64,000 nucleotides of DNA from Serendipita indica DSM 11827 (Eukaryota > Basidiomycota > Agaricomycetes > Sebacinales > Serendipitaceae): positions 186,001 through 250,000 of the forward strand of contig CAJVGD010000001.1 in assembly GCA_910890315.1 (NCBI GenBank). Direction: 5' to 3'. The notes below the pieces were generated by a model. It worked only from the letters and a program-made list of their open reading frames with translations, had not been told where the DNA came from and searched no databases. This document shows positions 1 to 11,006 of the stretch, in pieces (the stretch's first letter is position 1; every line of letters begins with the position of its first letter). Made by a program: the position numbers and the translations under genes.

Positions 1-82
1 ATCTTGGAAATTGTAGTTTCCGTCGCTTAGCATTTGCAGAGAATGAGCTCATCCTAGCGCGCTCCAAGGTTGGTCCCAGACC

Positions 83-2513
83 ATGTCGACCACGGTGCTG
101 TTCTCAATCCTCCTACGGCTTTCGACATACTTCTATCTAAGAGTTATTCCCGTGCATCGTTTTGCACGCGTAATCATCCCCGGTCTCTATTTAGGCTACC
201 TCGTCTCTGCGTTCACATCCAGTGTTGAACAAGAGCCCGCCGTCGTCGTCGTTCCAGAAACAGTTGAAATCATCGACGTCAAGGATGCAACAACAAATCA
301 ACTCATCGAAGAAGTCGTCAAGGTTGAGTCCAAAGTCACTGTCGTGAACGGACATGCAGGCAGACCCAAAGCGCCCCTTTCCTCGGGAAATGTACGCGTT
401 TTACAAACTATCTATCCTCGCTAACTCCATTTAGAGCGTGATTGACACGCTTGGCTCGCTCCTGCTCAGTTTTCCAAGCAAGTCGCGCCTGTTGAACCTC
501 GCGGGCTTTGTTATCAACACGGCTCTGATCCTCCTGGCCGCGGATTTTGCGTATACCCCAACACTCAAGACATATGACCCCATATTTACGCGTGTTGGCG
601 CGGTCGACCACAGTAGCGCACGTATCGTGGTGAGGTACCCTGGACTCGAGACTGGTCACCTCAGAATCGTGTGGCAGCGGGTGCATCCTCTCAATGCGCA
701 TACGGATATCTGGAAAGGTGAGGGAACACCCGCGAGAGGTGATGCAGGGCTGACCCACCCTGTGACGCAGAGGGCCCCATTCTGGACATCGAAGAGGAGA
801 AAGACTGGACCGCGACAGGAAAAATTAGCAACCTTTGGCCTAGTGCAGACTATATTTACCGTCTCGCGTACCTCAATTCGACGTTGCTGCCTTATCCCGA
901 GAAGCCCATCGGTTTCAAGACGTTCCCAGACCCAAAGAGCTCTTCCGGAACTCACTTCAAGTTCCTCCTCGGCAGCTGCATGGTGGGTTCAAGTGATTCA
1001 TTTTCAATCCTATTGCTGAGCAAGTGTAGCTACCCAACTTCCCATACAACCCGTTGCATCCCGAGCGCATCAAGGGAATGGATATCATCGCGGACTGGAT
1101 TGATTCCCTCCAACCCAAACCGGCTGTGCAGACCGCCGCGTCGACAACGGTGCCCCCGAACCCGGTTGAAGAAGCCGAATCCATGTTATCCGATGCTTCC
1201 AGTGCTATCGCCAGTGCAACTAATACGCCAATCTCGGAGCTCCCAATTGTCAAGGAAATTCTTGCTGATGCAAAGCCTCGCGAGATTCCACCCAGCTTCA
1301 TGATCCTCGCCGGAGATGCCATCTATGCAGACGTTCCTCATTATGCTGGCGACAAGATCGAGACGTTCCGCAAGTTGTACCGAAGAACATTTGCCAGCCC
1401 AAGCTACCGAAGAGTCTACGAACGCCTGCGTAGGTGAAACCTTGATCTGTTCCGCATTAGCTGACGACCAATAGCTATTGTTGGCATGTACGATGATCAC
1501 GAAATCAAGAACAACTTTGCTGGTGAAGACGAGGAGACCAAACCTCCGTTTGCCAATGCTTCCAGCGCTTTCAACACGTATTACGGCCACGCCAACCCAG
1601 ATTCGGCATCCGATGTCAACTACTTTGACTTCCGCTATGGTGATAATGCATTCTTTGTGCTTGACACTCGCCGTTATCGGAGCGCACCGACTACCGACCC
1701 CGAATCTACCCAATTGCCGACAATGCTCGGAGAGAGGCAATTGCACGACTTGTACACTTGGCTCGGCAAAGTCAACTCGACTGCGACATGGAAGTTTATC
1801 ATTTCGAGCGTCCTTTACGTCGCTCTGGCACGGATATGACGGACAGCAGGACTCGTGGGCAGGGTACAAGATTGAGCGTGATGCTCTTTTGGATACTCTG
1901 TTCTATGTCCCCAATGTCGTGATTCTCTCCGGGGATAGGCACGAGTTCGCATTTATTGAGCATAGGGGCAAGATTCCAGAAATCTCTGGTCGGTCTTCCA
2001 CACATTTGTTCGAACACTACTCACGTTTCCTTAGTCTCGCCAATCTCGATGTTTGCTCTCAACTCGATGACGCTCCATAAGCAGAGTGCCGCGTCCATGG
2101 AGAAGACGTATATCGACACTATCTACGACTCGGAAGGCACTAGCGTCGAAGTGACCGCTATCGAGCACATTCCAGAGGAGAGGGCCATTCAGTATATCCC
2201 CTCTGGCAACTACAAGTTGTACGTATCTCAACCTTTTTAGATCAGCTCCCTGACTGTCCTCTAGTGCGTCCCTGGAAGTTGATAGCAGGGATTGGCGACG
2301 ACCCACGTTGACGCTCGAAGCTGTCATCAACGGGAAATCGGCATACAAGTACGTATGAATGTTTGAGCATGCCATAGACCACTGACACCCGAATAGGTTT
2401 GAATGGATTGGGCAACCAGTCTCGTTTTCTTATACGAGCTCTTTGGCAGTGTCTTTGGAGGCGCTCTCAAGGGACTACTGAACAAGATGGGGCTCATGGG
2501 CTCGGTTCTCTAA
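83..2513 (+). CDS. PhoD-like metallophosphatase, membrane anchored
   Basis: Split over about seven exons. The first exon opens with a hydrophobic stretch (MSTTVLFSILLRLSTYFYL) and a second hydrophobic segment follows near nt 510-550, so the enzyme is probably membrane anchored. PhoD-family landmarks appear in order: FKFLLGSCM, FMILAGDAIYADVP (nt ~1300-1335), GMYDDHEIKNNF (nt ~1483), DTRRYRS and VILSGDRHEFAF (nt ~1918). The Asp, His and Asn residues in these motifs bind the metal ions in this family, which hydrolyses phosphate mono- and diesters; the true substrate here is unknown. Near nt 1808-1815 the conserved SSVPFTSLW motif is spread over two frames with no room for a good intron, so a small indel or sequencing error is likely. 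The last exon join is also uncertain: the stop could be 2481 or 2513; the latter gives a natural hydrophobic tail. Confidence 0.85.
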
Positions 2514-2596
2514 AGAGTGCGATGGGGATAGAAAAAAAACTGAAATTTACAAGATATGGCCGTCTAGTGCTCGAATACCGCTTATGTACGCTTTAA

Positions 2597-3080
2597 ATGT
2601 CAATGAGATGGACTGTTTGTTTGGACGAGAGAGGCTTGCTCTTGAACACGATGGCAACTGTGGTCAATGGACGATTTCCAGAAGCAGAAGTGATTGTAAC
2701 TGTAAGCGTTCCATTCCTGAATTCGGCTTTTCGTTTTGCAGCGGTTGTAATGCAACTGTAAACTGAATGTTGGACAGTTTGGGGACGGCTGGTCGTATTC
2801 CAAGACGAAGATGGAGCTATTTCGGGCAGCTGGTGGCTTTGACAAACTGAAAGAGAATCAGCCAGCAAAAGCAGCGGCTCCAAGCGTTGTGCCCAAGAAG
2901 GAAGACGTGAAGAAGCTGGTACGACGGTGTTGATGAAGAGTGCTGGATCTATTTTGACATGATTTAAATTTCTAGATGGCTGAGATGGAGATTCCAAAAA
3001 GCCTGGCAGAGTCGACGCTGGTCGCGGCCAACGGCGACCTAAAGCGGGCATACGAGCTGCTAATCTACGGTGATTCATGA
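2597..3080 (+). CDS. HYPK: HYPK-like protein (NatA-associated, UBA-like C terminus)
   Basis: Three exons joined in phase 0 (introns at about 2702-2777 and 2919-2973) give a protein of about 110 residues. The C-terminal part, KKEDVKKLMAEMEIPKSLAE followed by LVAANGDLKRAYELL, closely matches the UBA-like domain of HYPK, the small partner that binds and restrains the ribosome-bound NatA N-terminal acetyltransferase. The middle carries a Lys/Ala-rich stretch, as in the family. The first in-frame ATG after a stop is 2597; a second at 2651 would give a slightly shorter protein and is equally possible. The gene lies about 85 bp behind the phosphatase stop and 175 bp before the next start, so its promoter must be very short. 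Assignment rests on the C-terminal domain only. Confidence 0.7.
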
Positions 3081-3254
3081 TGAAAATACGAGTACATAAA
3101 TCAATGTCACGTGATTTGCCGCAACCGGGGAAGATACAACGAACCTTTGAGAAATCGAGGCGCTCATCGCTCCTGGCCATATTCAGCACGCGCGAACTCG
3201 CTCGCTCCTTAAACCCTTCCACATCATCTTGGAATCTTGGAAAATTCATAGAAA

Positions 3255-5161
3255 ATGCGTAAAGGCCGGCGCAAAGGCGTATCTGTCATGGAAAGCAACA
3301 CGGCGTCCAACTCTCAAAGTCCATCCCCTGCAAACTCACCCGCAACCTTTACTCGCTCGCTTGCAGAACTCGAACACGAGGCAGACAATATCATTCTAAG
3401 TGGTCTGCGCGAAGACGACAGTCCTCGGAATACACCGACCCGTGGCCCATCCCGCTCCAACAGCATTGCGGGTTCGTTTACAACCAAAATGTCCCTCAGT
3501 TCGATCATGCCCTCGCTCTCGGGCCTCTCCCTCACACGTACTTCTACAAATGAGGAGAAAAGAGGCAGAAAACCCGACAAGAATGACCCATCCTCGAGGA
3601 GCAGCTCCGCGATGAGATCAATGTCTCCATTCCGTCGTCGCTCTAGAACCCGGGACCGATCCCCGTCCGTAGAGGCGCTCCGGCATAATCAATCCGATTA
3701 TGACTCAGATGCGGAATCAGTCCCTGGGATGCGCGCACCGCGCAATGCCTTTACGGACGGCGATTCATCCAGTGGATCGGAGGAAGAGGAAGAGGATCTT
3801 CCAGACGACTTTGACGAAGAGACCGAAGATAACACGGAGAAGAATGCGGTCATCGAGCCCTTTGAGAACCCAGACGAGGTCCTAGATCACGAGCCAGATC
3901 CATTGGGAGAGGGCGTCAACGTTGTTCGTCCCGAGGAGCCAATGTTTCAGAATGCTGCTTCGGCATCTAATCCAAGACGCAAGCGCACCCTCAGAACGGA
4001 CGTCCTCCCGCTGGAGACGCACTCACCAATTTTCCAAAAGGATAGATGCACAGTCACCATCGTACATGGAGATCCTTCTTCATATTGCGTAGGAAAGCCC
4101 GTCCGAAAGTTTATGGTCGCAAGCGATCTCAGTGAAGAGGTGGGTGGCTTCTCTCCAATCCCATCGTATCTCAATCAGTATAGGCGAAATACGCGGCTGA
4201 ATGGGCCATCGGAACAGTTCTGAGAAATGGCAACGAACTGTAAGCTTATCTACAGCCCCGTCCGGATACACGCTAAGAACCGCAGGACTATCGTCACCGT
4301 ATCCGAAACCGAGTCTAAGCGCAAGTTCCTTCAGATACATTCACGTAATACTTACATTTTATAGTTGACGGCGCGGCCCAGCAAACTGATCGTCTTGCCA
4401 AGCTCAGGAATCAGCAAGAGGTCAGCTGAACGCCTATCTTAGATGATGCGCTAACTCTTTGCAGAGACAAGCCCTTGCTTACCTTCTGTCCCGCCAAGCG
4501 ACTGCCCTCCTACAAAGGACAAAGCTGCACGTCACCGTCAAGTGCCAAGCGATTCATTCAAAGAACAGTCGTCATACATTGCTTGGTGAGCTCAAATCTT
4601 CATAGTTACAGGATGCTCACGGTAAAAGACCTCATCGATGCTATCCAGCCCGTGATGGTCATTGTTGGCTCTCGTGGTATAGGCAAACTGAAGGGGTCAG
4701 TCCTCTTTGTTTGATTGGGACTCCCTCTAATCTTTGGCAGTATCTTGCTCGGATCAACATCCCATTATCTCATTCAGGCAAGTTGCCTTGCTTCGGGTAT
4801 CATCATCAGACGCTAATGAGGTTATCAGAAATCCTCTGTACCAGTCATGGTTGCACGAAGGCGGCTCAAGCGACCTGTGCGTCACAACCAATTACCACCA
4901 CAGCGTACGAAGCATGTCTCTCTCGCGGAAGCCAATATCGAAAAGGCCGGCAAGGGTAGCGCGGAGAAGGACGTGATGCAAGTTCGCAACGAAATTGCTC
5001 AAGAGGAAGCTAGCCGCAACAAAGTCGGCTTTGCAGACGCGCTCTCCCCGGCATCGCCTATCCCACCCGCAATGGGCTCAGGTCTCCGTGGTGACGATGA
5101 GAGCGACAGCGAGAGTGAAGAAGAGGTTGTAGAAGGCACCAAAGTGCCCGGAACGTCATGA
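3255..5161 (+). CDS. Universal stress protein (UspA) domain protein, long fungal type
   Basis: The N-terminal ~250 residues are low-complexity, rich in Ser, Arg and acidic clusters (EEEEEDLPDDFDEETED near nt 3780-3830), with many SP/TP sites that could be phosphorylated. A UspA fold follows from about nt 4080: KFMVASDLSEE, then GTVLRNGNELTIVTVSETES, a middle helix rich in Gln/Arg, and the C-terminal nucleotide-binding-like block with MVIVGSRGIGKLKG, LLGSTSHYLIQ and SSVPVMVARRR. This order is standard for fungal proteins with a single Usp domain and long disordered arms. After the domain comes a tail rich in Glu, Ala and Ser ending in an acidic run. The Usp part is cut by five or six short introns, the N-terminal arm by none. 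Function is presumably stress or nucleotide sensing, inferred from the family only. Confidence 0.85.
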
Positions 5162-5280
5162 TTGAATAACCGGAATAGGCTCGATAATGTAATACTGTCT
5201 ATTGCTTGGACAAGAACACAACTCAAGATAAAATATGACACCAGCGTCGATTAGAGAAACATGAGTGTGATCATTTAGGC

Positions 5281-6198
5281 TTAGTCGAGCTTGCCGCTTG
5301 TCCTCCATGCGTCGTAAAGATAGCCGATTCCAGTCGGCGTCGAAGAAGGACCTCGGAGCTCTTTCTGGTCCAAAATGTCAAACTCCTGACCGAATACAAG
5401 ATAGTGAGCGAATAGACTGTTGAGATGGGGCTCAATTCGAAGATGGAGATATCTTCGAAATGAGCTTGATACAGATGCGCAAAGACGCGCAACATTTGGC
5501 GGTACATATGTTTGCAGGTTGATGGGAAGTTGGCGGGGAACGGTACGCCCGCTCGTGTCGGGAAGATCGATTGGTCCTCCAAGAGGGCTTGTATCCAGGT
5601 GAAGACGTAGTCTATGTACGTCGACGCAGGGAGTTTGACATGCTTGTTGTTGTTATCGACCCAAGTGTAGACAAGTCTACAGGGGGTTAGCCTTGTTGAA
5701 TAAATCGGTCGGGCTACTCACTGATCCCCAGCCGTCATAGTTGGGCAATCTTTGGCTGTACAATGCTCAGATACTGCACCATAGAAAAGATTGACATTGT
5801 TATAAAAGTCAAACACTTGAGAGGGTCAGAGTGATTGATGGACGAGTGGATGAGAGACCAACTAGACATCGCAACCCATTCCATGACATCAAGATACTTT
5901 GGAAGAAGTACAAGAGTCTTGAGACTGCCCTTGACGAGGCTAGCTTCGACAAATGGCTTACTGAGGAATAGCTTGGGTGTTGATGGTTGGCTGTAGAGTG
6001 CGACATCTTGCTGCTGATTACTATTGTTCGACCTTGGCTGTGGATATCCCTGTCCTTTACTCTGTGGCACGGGGGTGGTGGGCGAAGTTGGCCCAGTGCT
6101 GCCCTTGCGGCCCATAGATTTTCTGGAAATGTCCTTGATGTCACTTCTATAGTCGATTAAAATAGAATAACTCACCCTAGGGAGTTGAAAAAAGACAT
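5281..6198 (-). CDS. MOB2: MOB2, activator of NDR/LATS-type kinase (Orb6/Cbk1)
   Basis: Reading the minus strand, four or five exons give a protein of about 230 residues starting MSFFNSLG, followed by a Ser/Pro/Gln-rich arm and then the Mob1/phocein fold: KPFVEASLVKGSLKTLVLLP, EWVAM, DFYNNVNLFYGAVSEHCT, DCPTMTAGD, TWVDNNKHVKLPA, LFAHYLVFGQEFDILDQKEL. The phrase SLVKGSLKTLVLLP and the DNNK..KLPA block match Mob2 rather than Mob1. Cys and His residues of the usual zinc site are present (EHCT, DCP, HLYQAHF). Mob2 binds and activates the NDR kinase that drives polarised growth and cell separation. The stop codon is the complement of 5281-5283. It starts about 145 bp from CDC123, which runs the other way. 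Confidence 0.92.
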
Positions 6199-6342
6199 TG
6201 CAGCAGCGTAGCTGTCGCGCGAGAGCAGCCCGGGAGCAAGGAAGTCTACGTTGAAAGTTCCTCGTCTGTGAGGAGAATTGAGAGCGTTTTGATGCGATAA
6301 GAAGTGGATTAGAAAATCGCAGCGCCGGTGGTCAGACGCCAA

Positions 6343-7554
6343 ATGGCACTTACCCCTGCCCACTTCCCACGTTTGAGCCCTCAAGATATCCTAGACTGCC
6401 AAGTTTCATCTTGGTATCCCTTATTTTCCCATATCTCCATCAAAACCACGATTATCAAGCCTGTGCCACCAGAATTACGCGAATATCTTCTTGCAGATGG
6501 GTTGTTCGCTCCAAGAGGGTCTACAGACGAGTAATATACTCTATTCGTCGTCTTCAAAGGCTCATTGGTGCCCATCAGTAACGATGGCTCAGAGAACGAA
6601 GACGATGAGGATTCAGAGACTGAAGATGGCAAAGTTTCCTTTGCGTTTCCAACCCTAGACGCGCAGATACGTGAGGCAATTTCGAAATACGATGCCGTCT
6701 TTCCAAAGCTCAATTGGTCCTCTCCCAAAGTCGGTTTTTCCTCATCGCAATCTAGCACGATATTGAATATCTGCCAGGACGCTCAGTGGGTTCTGAGCAC
6801 GTCCGAATTCATGCGGTGCACAACTCCTGCCGAAGTGTACCTTTCACTCAAAGCTTCCGACTTTGTCCAACATGACCTCAACCCCGCATTTGTATTCGAA
6901 CACTTGGATGCCCCAGAATACGAACTCGAGCTTGTACTCAAGAAATGGTACACCTTCCACAGGAGCAGAGAGATGCGTTGCTTTGTTCGAGGAAGCATTC
7001 TAATAGGTAACTTCTCCGCGGTCCATCCCCGCACATTTGACCGACTACGATAGCCATTAGCCAACGCGATCTGGTATACTACGATTTCCTTACTGCAGAT
7101 GATGCGCAGAATACGATACGAAATACAATATACCGATTGTGGAAGGAGGAAATTGATCCAAAATGGGGAAGCCACACAGATTGTACGGTCTTCGTCCAAA
7201 TATCACGAAACCTGGCTGATCATGCTTATAGACATTTTCGACGTATTGCTCACCCGAGACTTGGAGAGAGCACACATCGTCGATTTCAACCCATACGCTC
7301 CCAAAACCGACTCGCTTATGTTCACATATGAGGAACTGCAATCGATACACTCATCCAGCAGTGCGAGTGGATTCAGTCCAGTCCTCCGAATCATTGATAG
7401 TCGATCACATCCGCTCGCCAATGTGAACGGTCCTTTAAATCAGCACAATATGCTTCCGCTAGATGCCTTCTCGCTTAGCCAAGGGAAGACAGGTCAAGAA
7501 TTTGCCGATGCACTCGCGGATGCAATTCAGGAGGCCAACGCTCGAGAGGAGTAA
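6343..7554 (+). CDS. CDC123: CDC123, eIF2 assembly factor
   Basis: Starts MALTPAHFPRLSPQDILDCQ, continues SSWYPLFSHISIKTTIIKP, the hallmark opening of the D123/Cdc123 family. An acidic insert follows (SENEDDEDSETED), then FPKLNWSSPKDAQWV, the SLKASDF block, LVLKKWYTFHRSREMRCFVR, the RDLVYYDF motif, and LTRDLERAHIVDFNP near nt 7250-7300, which contains the Asp residues used to bind Mg-ATP in this ATP-grasp-like fold. Cdc123 joins the gamma subunit of translation factor eIF2 to the alpha and beta subunits and so controls start of translation and the cell cycle. Introns lie near 6532-6580, 6737-6775, 7006-7052 and 7181-7231, all joining in frame. The family length of about 330-380 residues is met and no defect is seen. 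Confidence 0.95.
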
Positions 7555-7600
7555 GATATCAAGTCATACTCTTGTATATTGTGCATAAAAAAGGATCTTA

Positions 7601-10600
7601 TCAAGGTGCATAATCCCAGCTCTGCCCAGGGGTGGTTGGATTAATGACCTGCCTTGAGAGAAACTCCAAAGGGTCATTGGATTGTGACTCCTGTAGCATG
7701 TTTAAATTATAGTTCACGCCATCGATTGGCATGGGCAATTGACCAGGGATACCTTGGAAGCCCGCAAGAACTTCTGCACCCCCGCCTTCCGCCCCTTTGA
7801 AGTATTGCATCGCAGCTTCCAAAAACGCTTCTTCCTCACCCTCTACACCAGAAATTTCCGGTGCGATCGGAATTGGTGAGGGTGCTGGCTCGAATACGGG
7901 TGCTACTGGATTGGTCGGGTCAAACTGTTGCTGCTCCCGTTCGACCGATCTGAAATGCTCTTCTAGCGCCTCACCAAGGTCAGGTGTAGCCAAAGAGTCA
8001 CTATCTCCTGGTGAACTGCCCTGGGATCTTGCTTGAGAGAATACAACTTGGGTCGTTCCGCTCAGGATAGACAACTGCTCCTTCTCTTGATCAGTTGGTT
8101 GTGTATCTTCACCAGCTTTGAAGCTGACGAACGCCTTTTGAGCGACGTTGTGGAACTTGAGCACAATTGGCTATAAACCAAGTCAACAATACCCCGCAGA
8201 GTCAAGGAAATCAGTACCAGCGCGGTGGACATGCGAACATTGTCTTTACACTGTTCGAAAATACTGCAAGCGTAGCCCAACTTGATCATTGCCACATTGG
8301 ACAGTGATGATCCAGGGCACCTTGTTACTAAAGCCGCCAATAGCACCTGGCCACAGTTAGAATATCATATATCTCGATTTTAGAGCGTACCGATGCAGAG
8401 AATGCATGGAGAGCCCAAATGTAAGACCTTGGGACCATGACGGAGTACTGTTGCAGGAGAGCATAGGTGTTGTGGATTACGACGCATGCCGATCTGTATA
8501 TGTGAGCAAGGGCAGAGAGGTTCAGGGGTAGCGTACTTGTGAACAGCGAGTACGGACGGAGAGAAGCGGTGTTTCAAGGGATCATGGGGGCTTTCACGAA
8601 GTGCCGCAATAAAGGCACTACGGTGCAAATGCAGGAGAGCTAGAGGATAGTTAGTACTTGCAAGATTGGATGTAAGTCTCGCACTCATTTCCCTGTACCC
8701 GTGCAACGCGTAGTTCTGAAAAGCGAGACACATCGCCGACTGTTCCCCATCAGTTATAGGAGGTATTGGGTCCGGCATTTGAAAGTCTCGGACCAGCTTG
8801 TCCAGTTTCAGAACAGTGGCATAGTTGGGTGGTTCCACGGCCAATACTTGGGTGAGGACAGGCACAATGCACGAGTCAATGAACTGGTGCTTGACGACAC
8901 GATCTGCTTTGTGTTAGTAGCTACGGCTCTACGAAGAAACGACCTACGAGTAAGCTCGTCAGAGCACTGCTCCGGGAAAGGAGCATCGCACTGTCTTCAG
9001 GATGTAAGCCTTAAGCAATCAACGTAAAGCAGTACCCACTTGTTGTCAATGGCACTTGGACGTCCATAAAACAAGCTTTGCATGCGGTCAAGAAATACAA
9101 TTTCCCACCATATGCGGGATCTGCGTCGGCGCTCTTTCACGTTTGACTCAAATATGGGGTTCTTGCGATCTACAATCCTTAGTTGCAATCCTGGCCTGAA
9201 TCGAATACGCACGTAAACCAAGCTAAAGTAATGTCAAAATGCTTCGAAATGAAATAATTGATAGTCAACGTACGCTTTGGCCGAGTCTAAGTAAGAGACC
9301 CGTCGTTGCAAAGCATCTTGCTGGGCCATCCGGGTCATCGGCATAGAGATGGAACAAGCAAACGAGTGCCTTGAGGGGATATAAATAACGATTCCTGCTC
9401 AGAAATAAGAGCCGTCTACCAGCACTTGGCACCCCGTCACAGATGGGCTCTCCCTGTCAAAGATGAGCGAAAGAAGTTAATGTAAACAATTTGACTGACT
9501 GATACTCTGCCATTCCCAATGTACCGCCTGCAATTTTGTGAAAGCGATAGCCGTAATTCCAGCGGTCAGTCGCTTTCTCCAATCTGAAATCGAGCAGCAT
9601 TCCCACTGAAAGCATCGCGTACAATAACGCAATGCGGTCAAAAGTAAAGTCTGACCAAGAAGAGGCAGCGTAGAGTGGCTCAAAGACCTCCTCGAAGAAC
9701 TCTTTGCGGCAAATCGGAGATGATCTGGGGGCCCATAATGAGTAATAAACCCACATATGAAGAATTTACATACAGCCAAGAGCCGTACGTGAAGAAGTTT
9801 TCACAGAATACTCGAGCAATATTTGCTGGTGGCGCGGCAGCCCGCAGTGCCAATCGAATATTTGCGGAAGCGAGTTCAGGACTCGAGCTAAAACTAAAGA
9901 TACGGCCGAGCAGAAGTAGCTCTGCAGGCAGGTTCTGGGTGGAGCATTTCAGGCGGTGACCTGCAAAGTCTTGGTTCTGCTCAGGTTGAGAGAGGTTGAT
10001 AAAGAACTCGCTGCTGGCAGTAGACCCTAAAAAGGTTGTTTTGTCCGTATCTACGGAGACGGAGAGTGTGCCAAATGAGTCCACAACCTGAGTGAGCATG
10101 TCGGTCTTGTCTATGCAGGCGGCGACTTGGTTTTTCTTTTTGAGTTCGATAAGTTCGGCATGCAGGACATGCTCGGGTTGCATCACAGACTTGTCTCCAT
10201 GAAGAACATCAAGTACCGCCTGCTGTAGAGTCACGATGTGCTCTTCTAATGCCTTATTTCGATCTTGCAGTTCCCGGATAGTCGAGGTGGCTGCAGCCCT
10301 GAACATCATATAAGCAATTCTCCAGAGATGCAGGTGAGACGCACAGCATAAGGGTGGTAGGATCGGTAGGTGATTCTCCAATGGTAGCGCCCGAGCACCG
10401 TTCAGGCAAGCCCCCTGTCAGATGAGGTAAGGATTGCGATCAGTCAAACCAAGATATACATACTCTTGCTACATGTTGCACAGGGTGTCAATTTGTTGCA
10501 CCGCAGCTTTAGTCTGCAAACATGCCGGTCAGCAACGTATGCTCCATAGGCAAAAGAGCAAAGCGATTCAAGTTCAGCGATTATTGGAAGAAGTTGAGAC

Positions 10601-10800
10601 GTGCCTACGACATTCCGAGCTGACAAACCATATCAGTCACTGGATACCAGCGAAGGAACTGAATTGGAGGCTTACCAAGCTTGAGGAGCTGGGCCTCTTC
10701 GGGCAGCACGAGCAGTAGGTGCCTTTCCAACACCATGACTGCTGTTTTGCGACGTATATTCGGGGCTATCACTGCCCCTTCCGTTTGATCTCTCTGCCAT
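7601..10800 (-). CDS. Zn(II)2Cys6 fungal transcription factor (TF1)
   Basis: On the minus strand from the ATG at 10800: a basic/Ser-rich leader, then a zinc cluster built from four exons, giving CSECRRLKLRC, then NKLTPCATC, then SKRGLPERC, six cysteines with the spacing of a Gal4-type domain. A short coiled coil follows (STIRELQDRNKALEEH), then a central region and the fungal_trans regulatory domain (for example FFEEVFEPLYAASSW, about nt 9640-9700), and a Glu/Pro-rich C terminus (nt 7601-8164) that may activate transcription. It is a nuclear DNA-binding regulator of unknown targets. The first two zinc ligands sit in a 15-nt exon at 10605-10619 whose downstream intron appears to be GC-AG. The protein is a paralog of TF2 (16253-19551): same coiled coil position, SxEFF motif, ALV..PG..L block and PI..K start of the last region. 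Confidence 0.85.
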
Positions 10801-11006
10801 GAATTGTTCGAAAAATCTCACGAAGGAGTGTGTGGTGGATGCGTCGTACGCCTGGATAAATGTCAAATCTGAGAATATGGGTCCTATTAGAGTGCATACA
10901 GTGTAGCTTGTGCGCCCGTTCCTCCAATTAAAGGTCGGAGCTTGTAACGGCGGTGGCCAAAAGCTGGGTCAAAGTTTGGAACCGTTTACCGCCCTGTTTG
11001 TTTCCG
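10801..11006. promoter_or_regulatory. Divergent promoter between TF1 and RAD50
   Basis: Only about 206 bp separate the TF1 start (minus) from the proposed RAD50 start (plus), so both genes must be read from this interval. I see no strong TATA box or known repeated operator. Extent and shared use are inferred from gene orientation alone. Confidence 0.4.
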
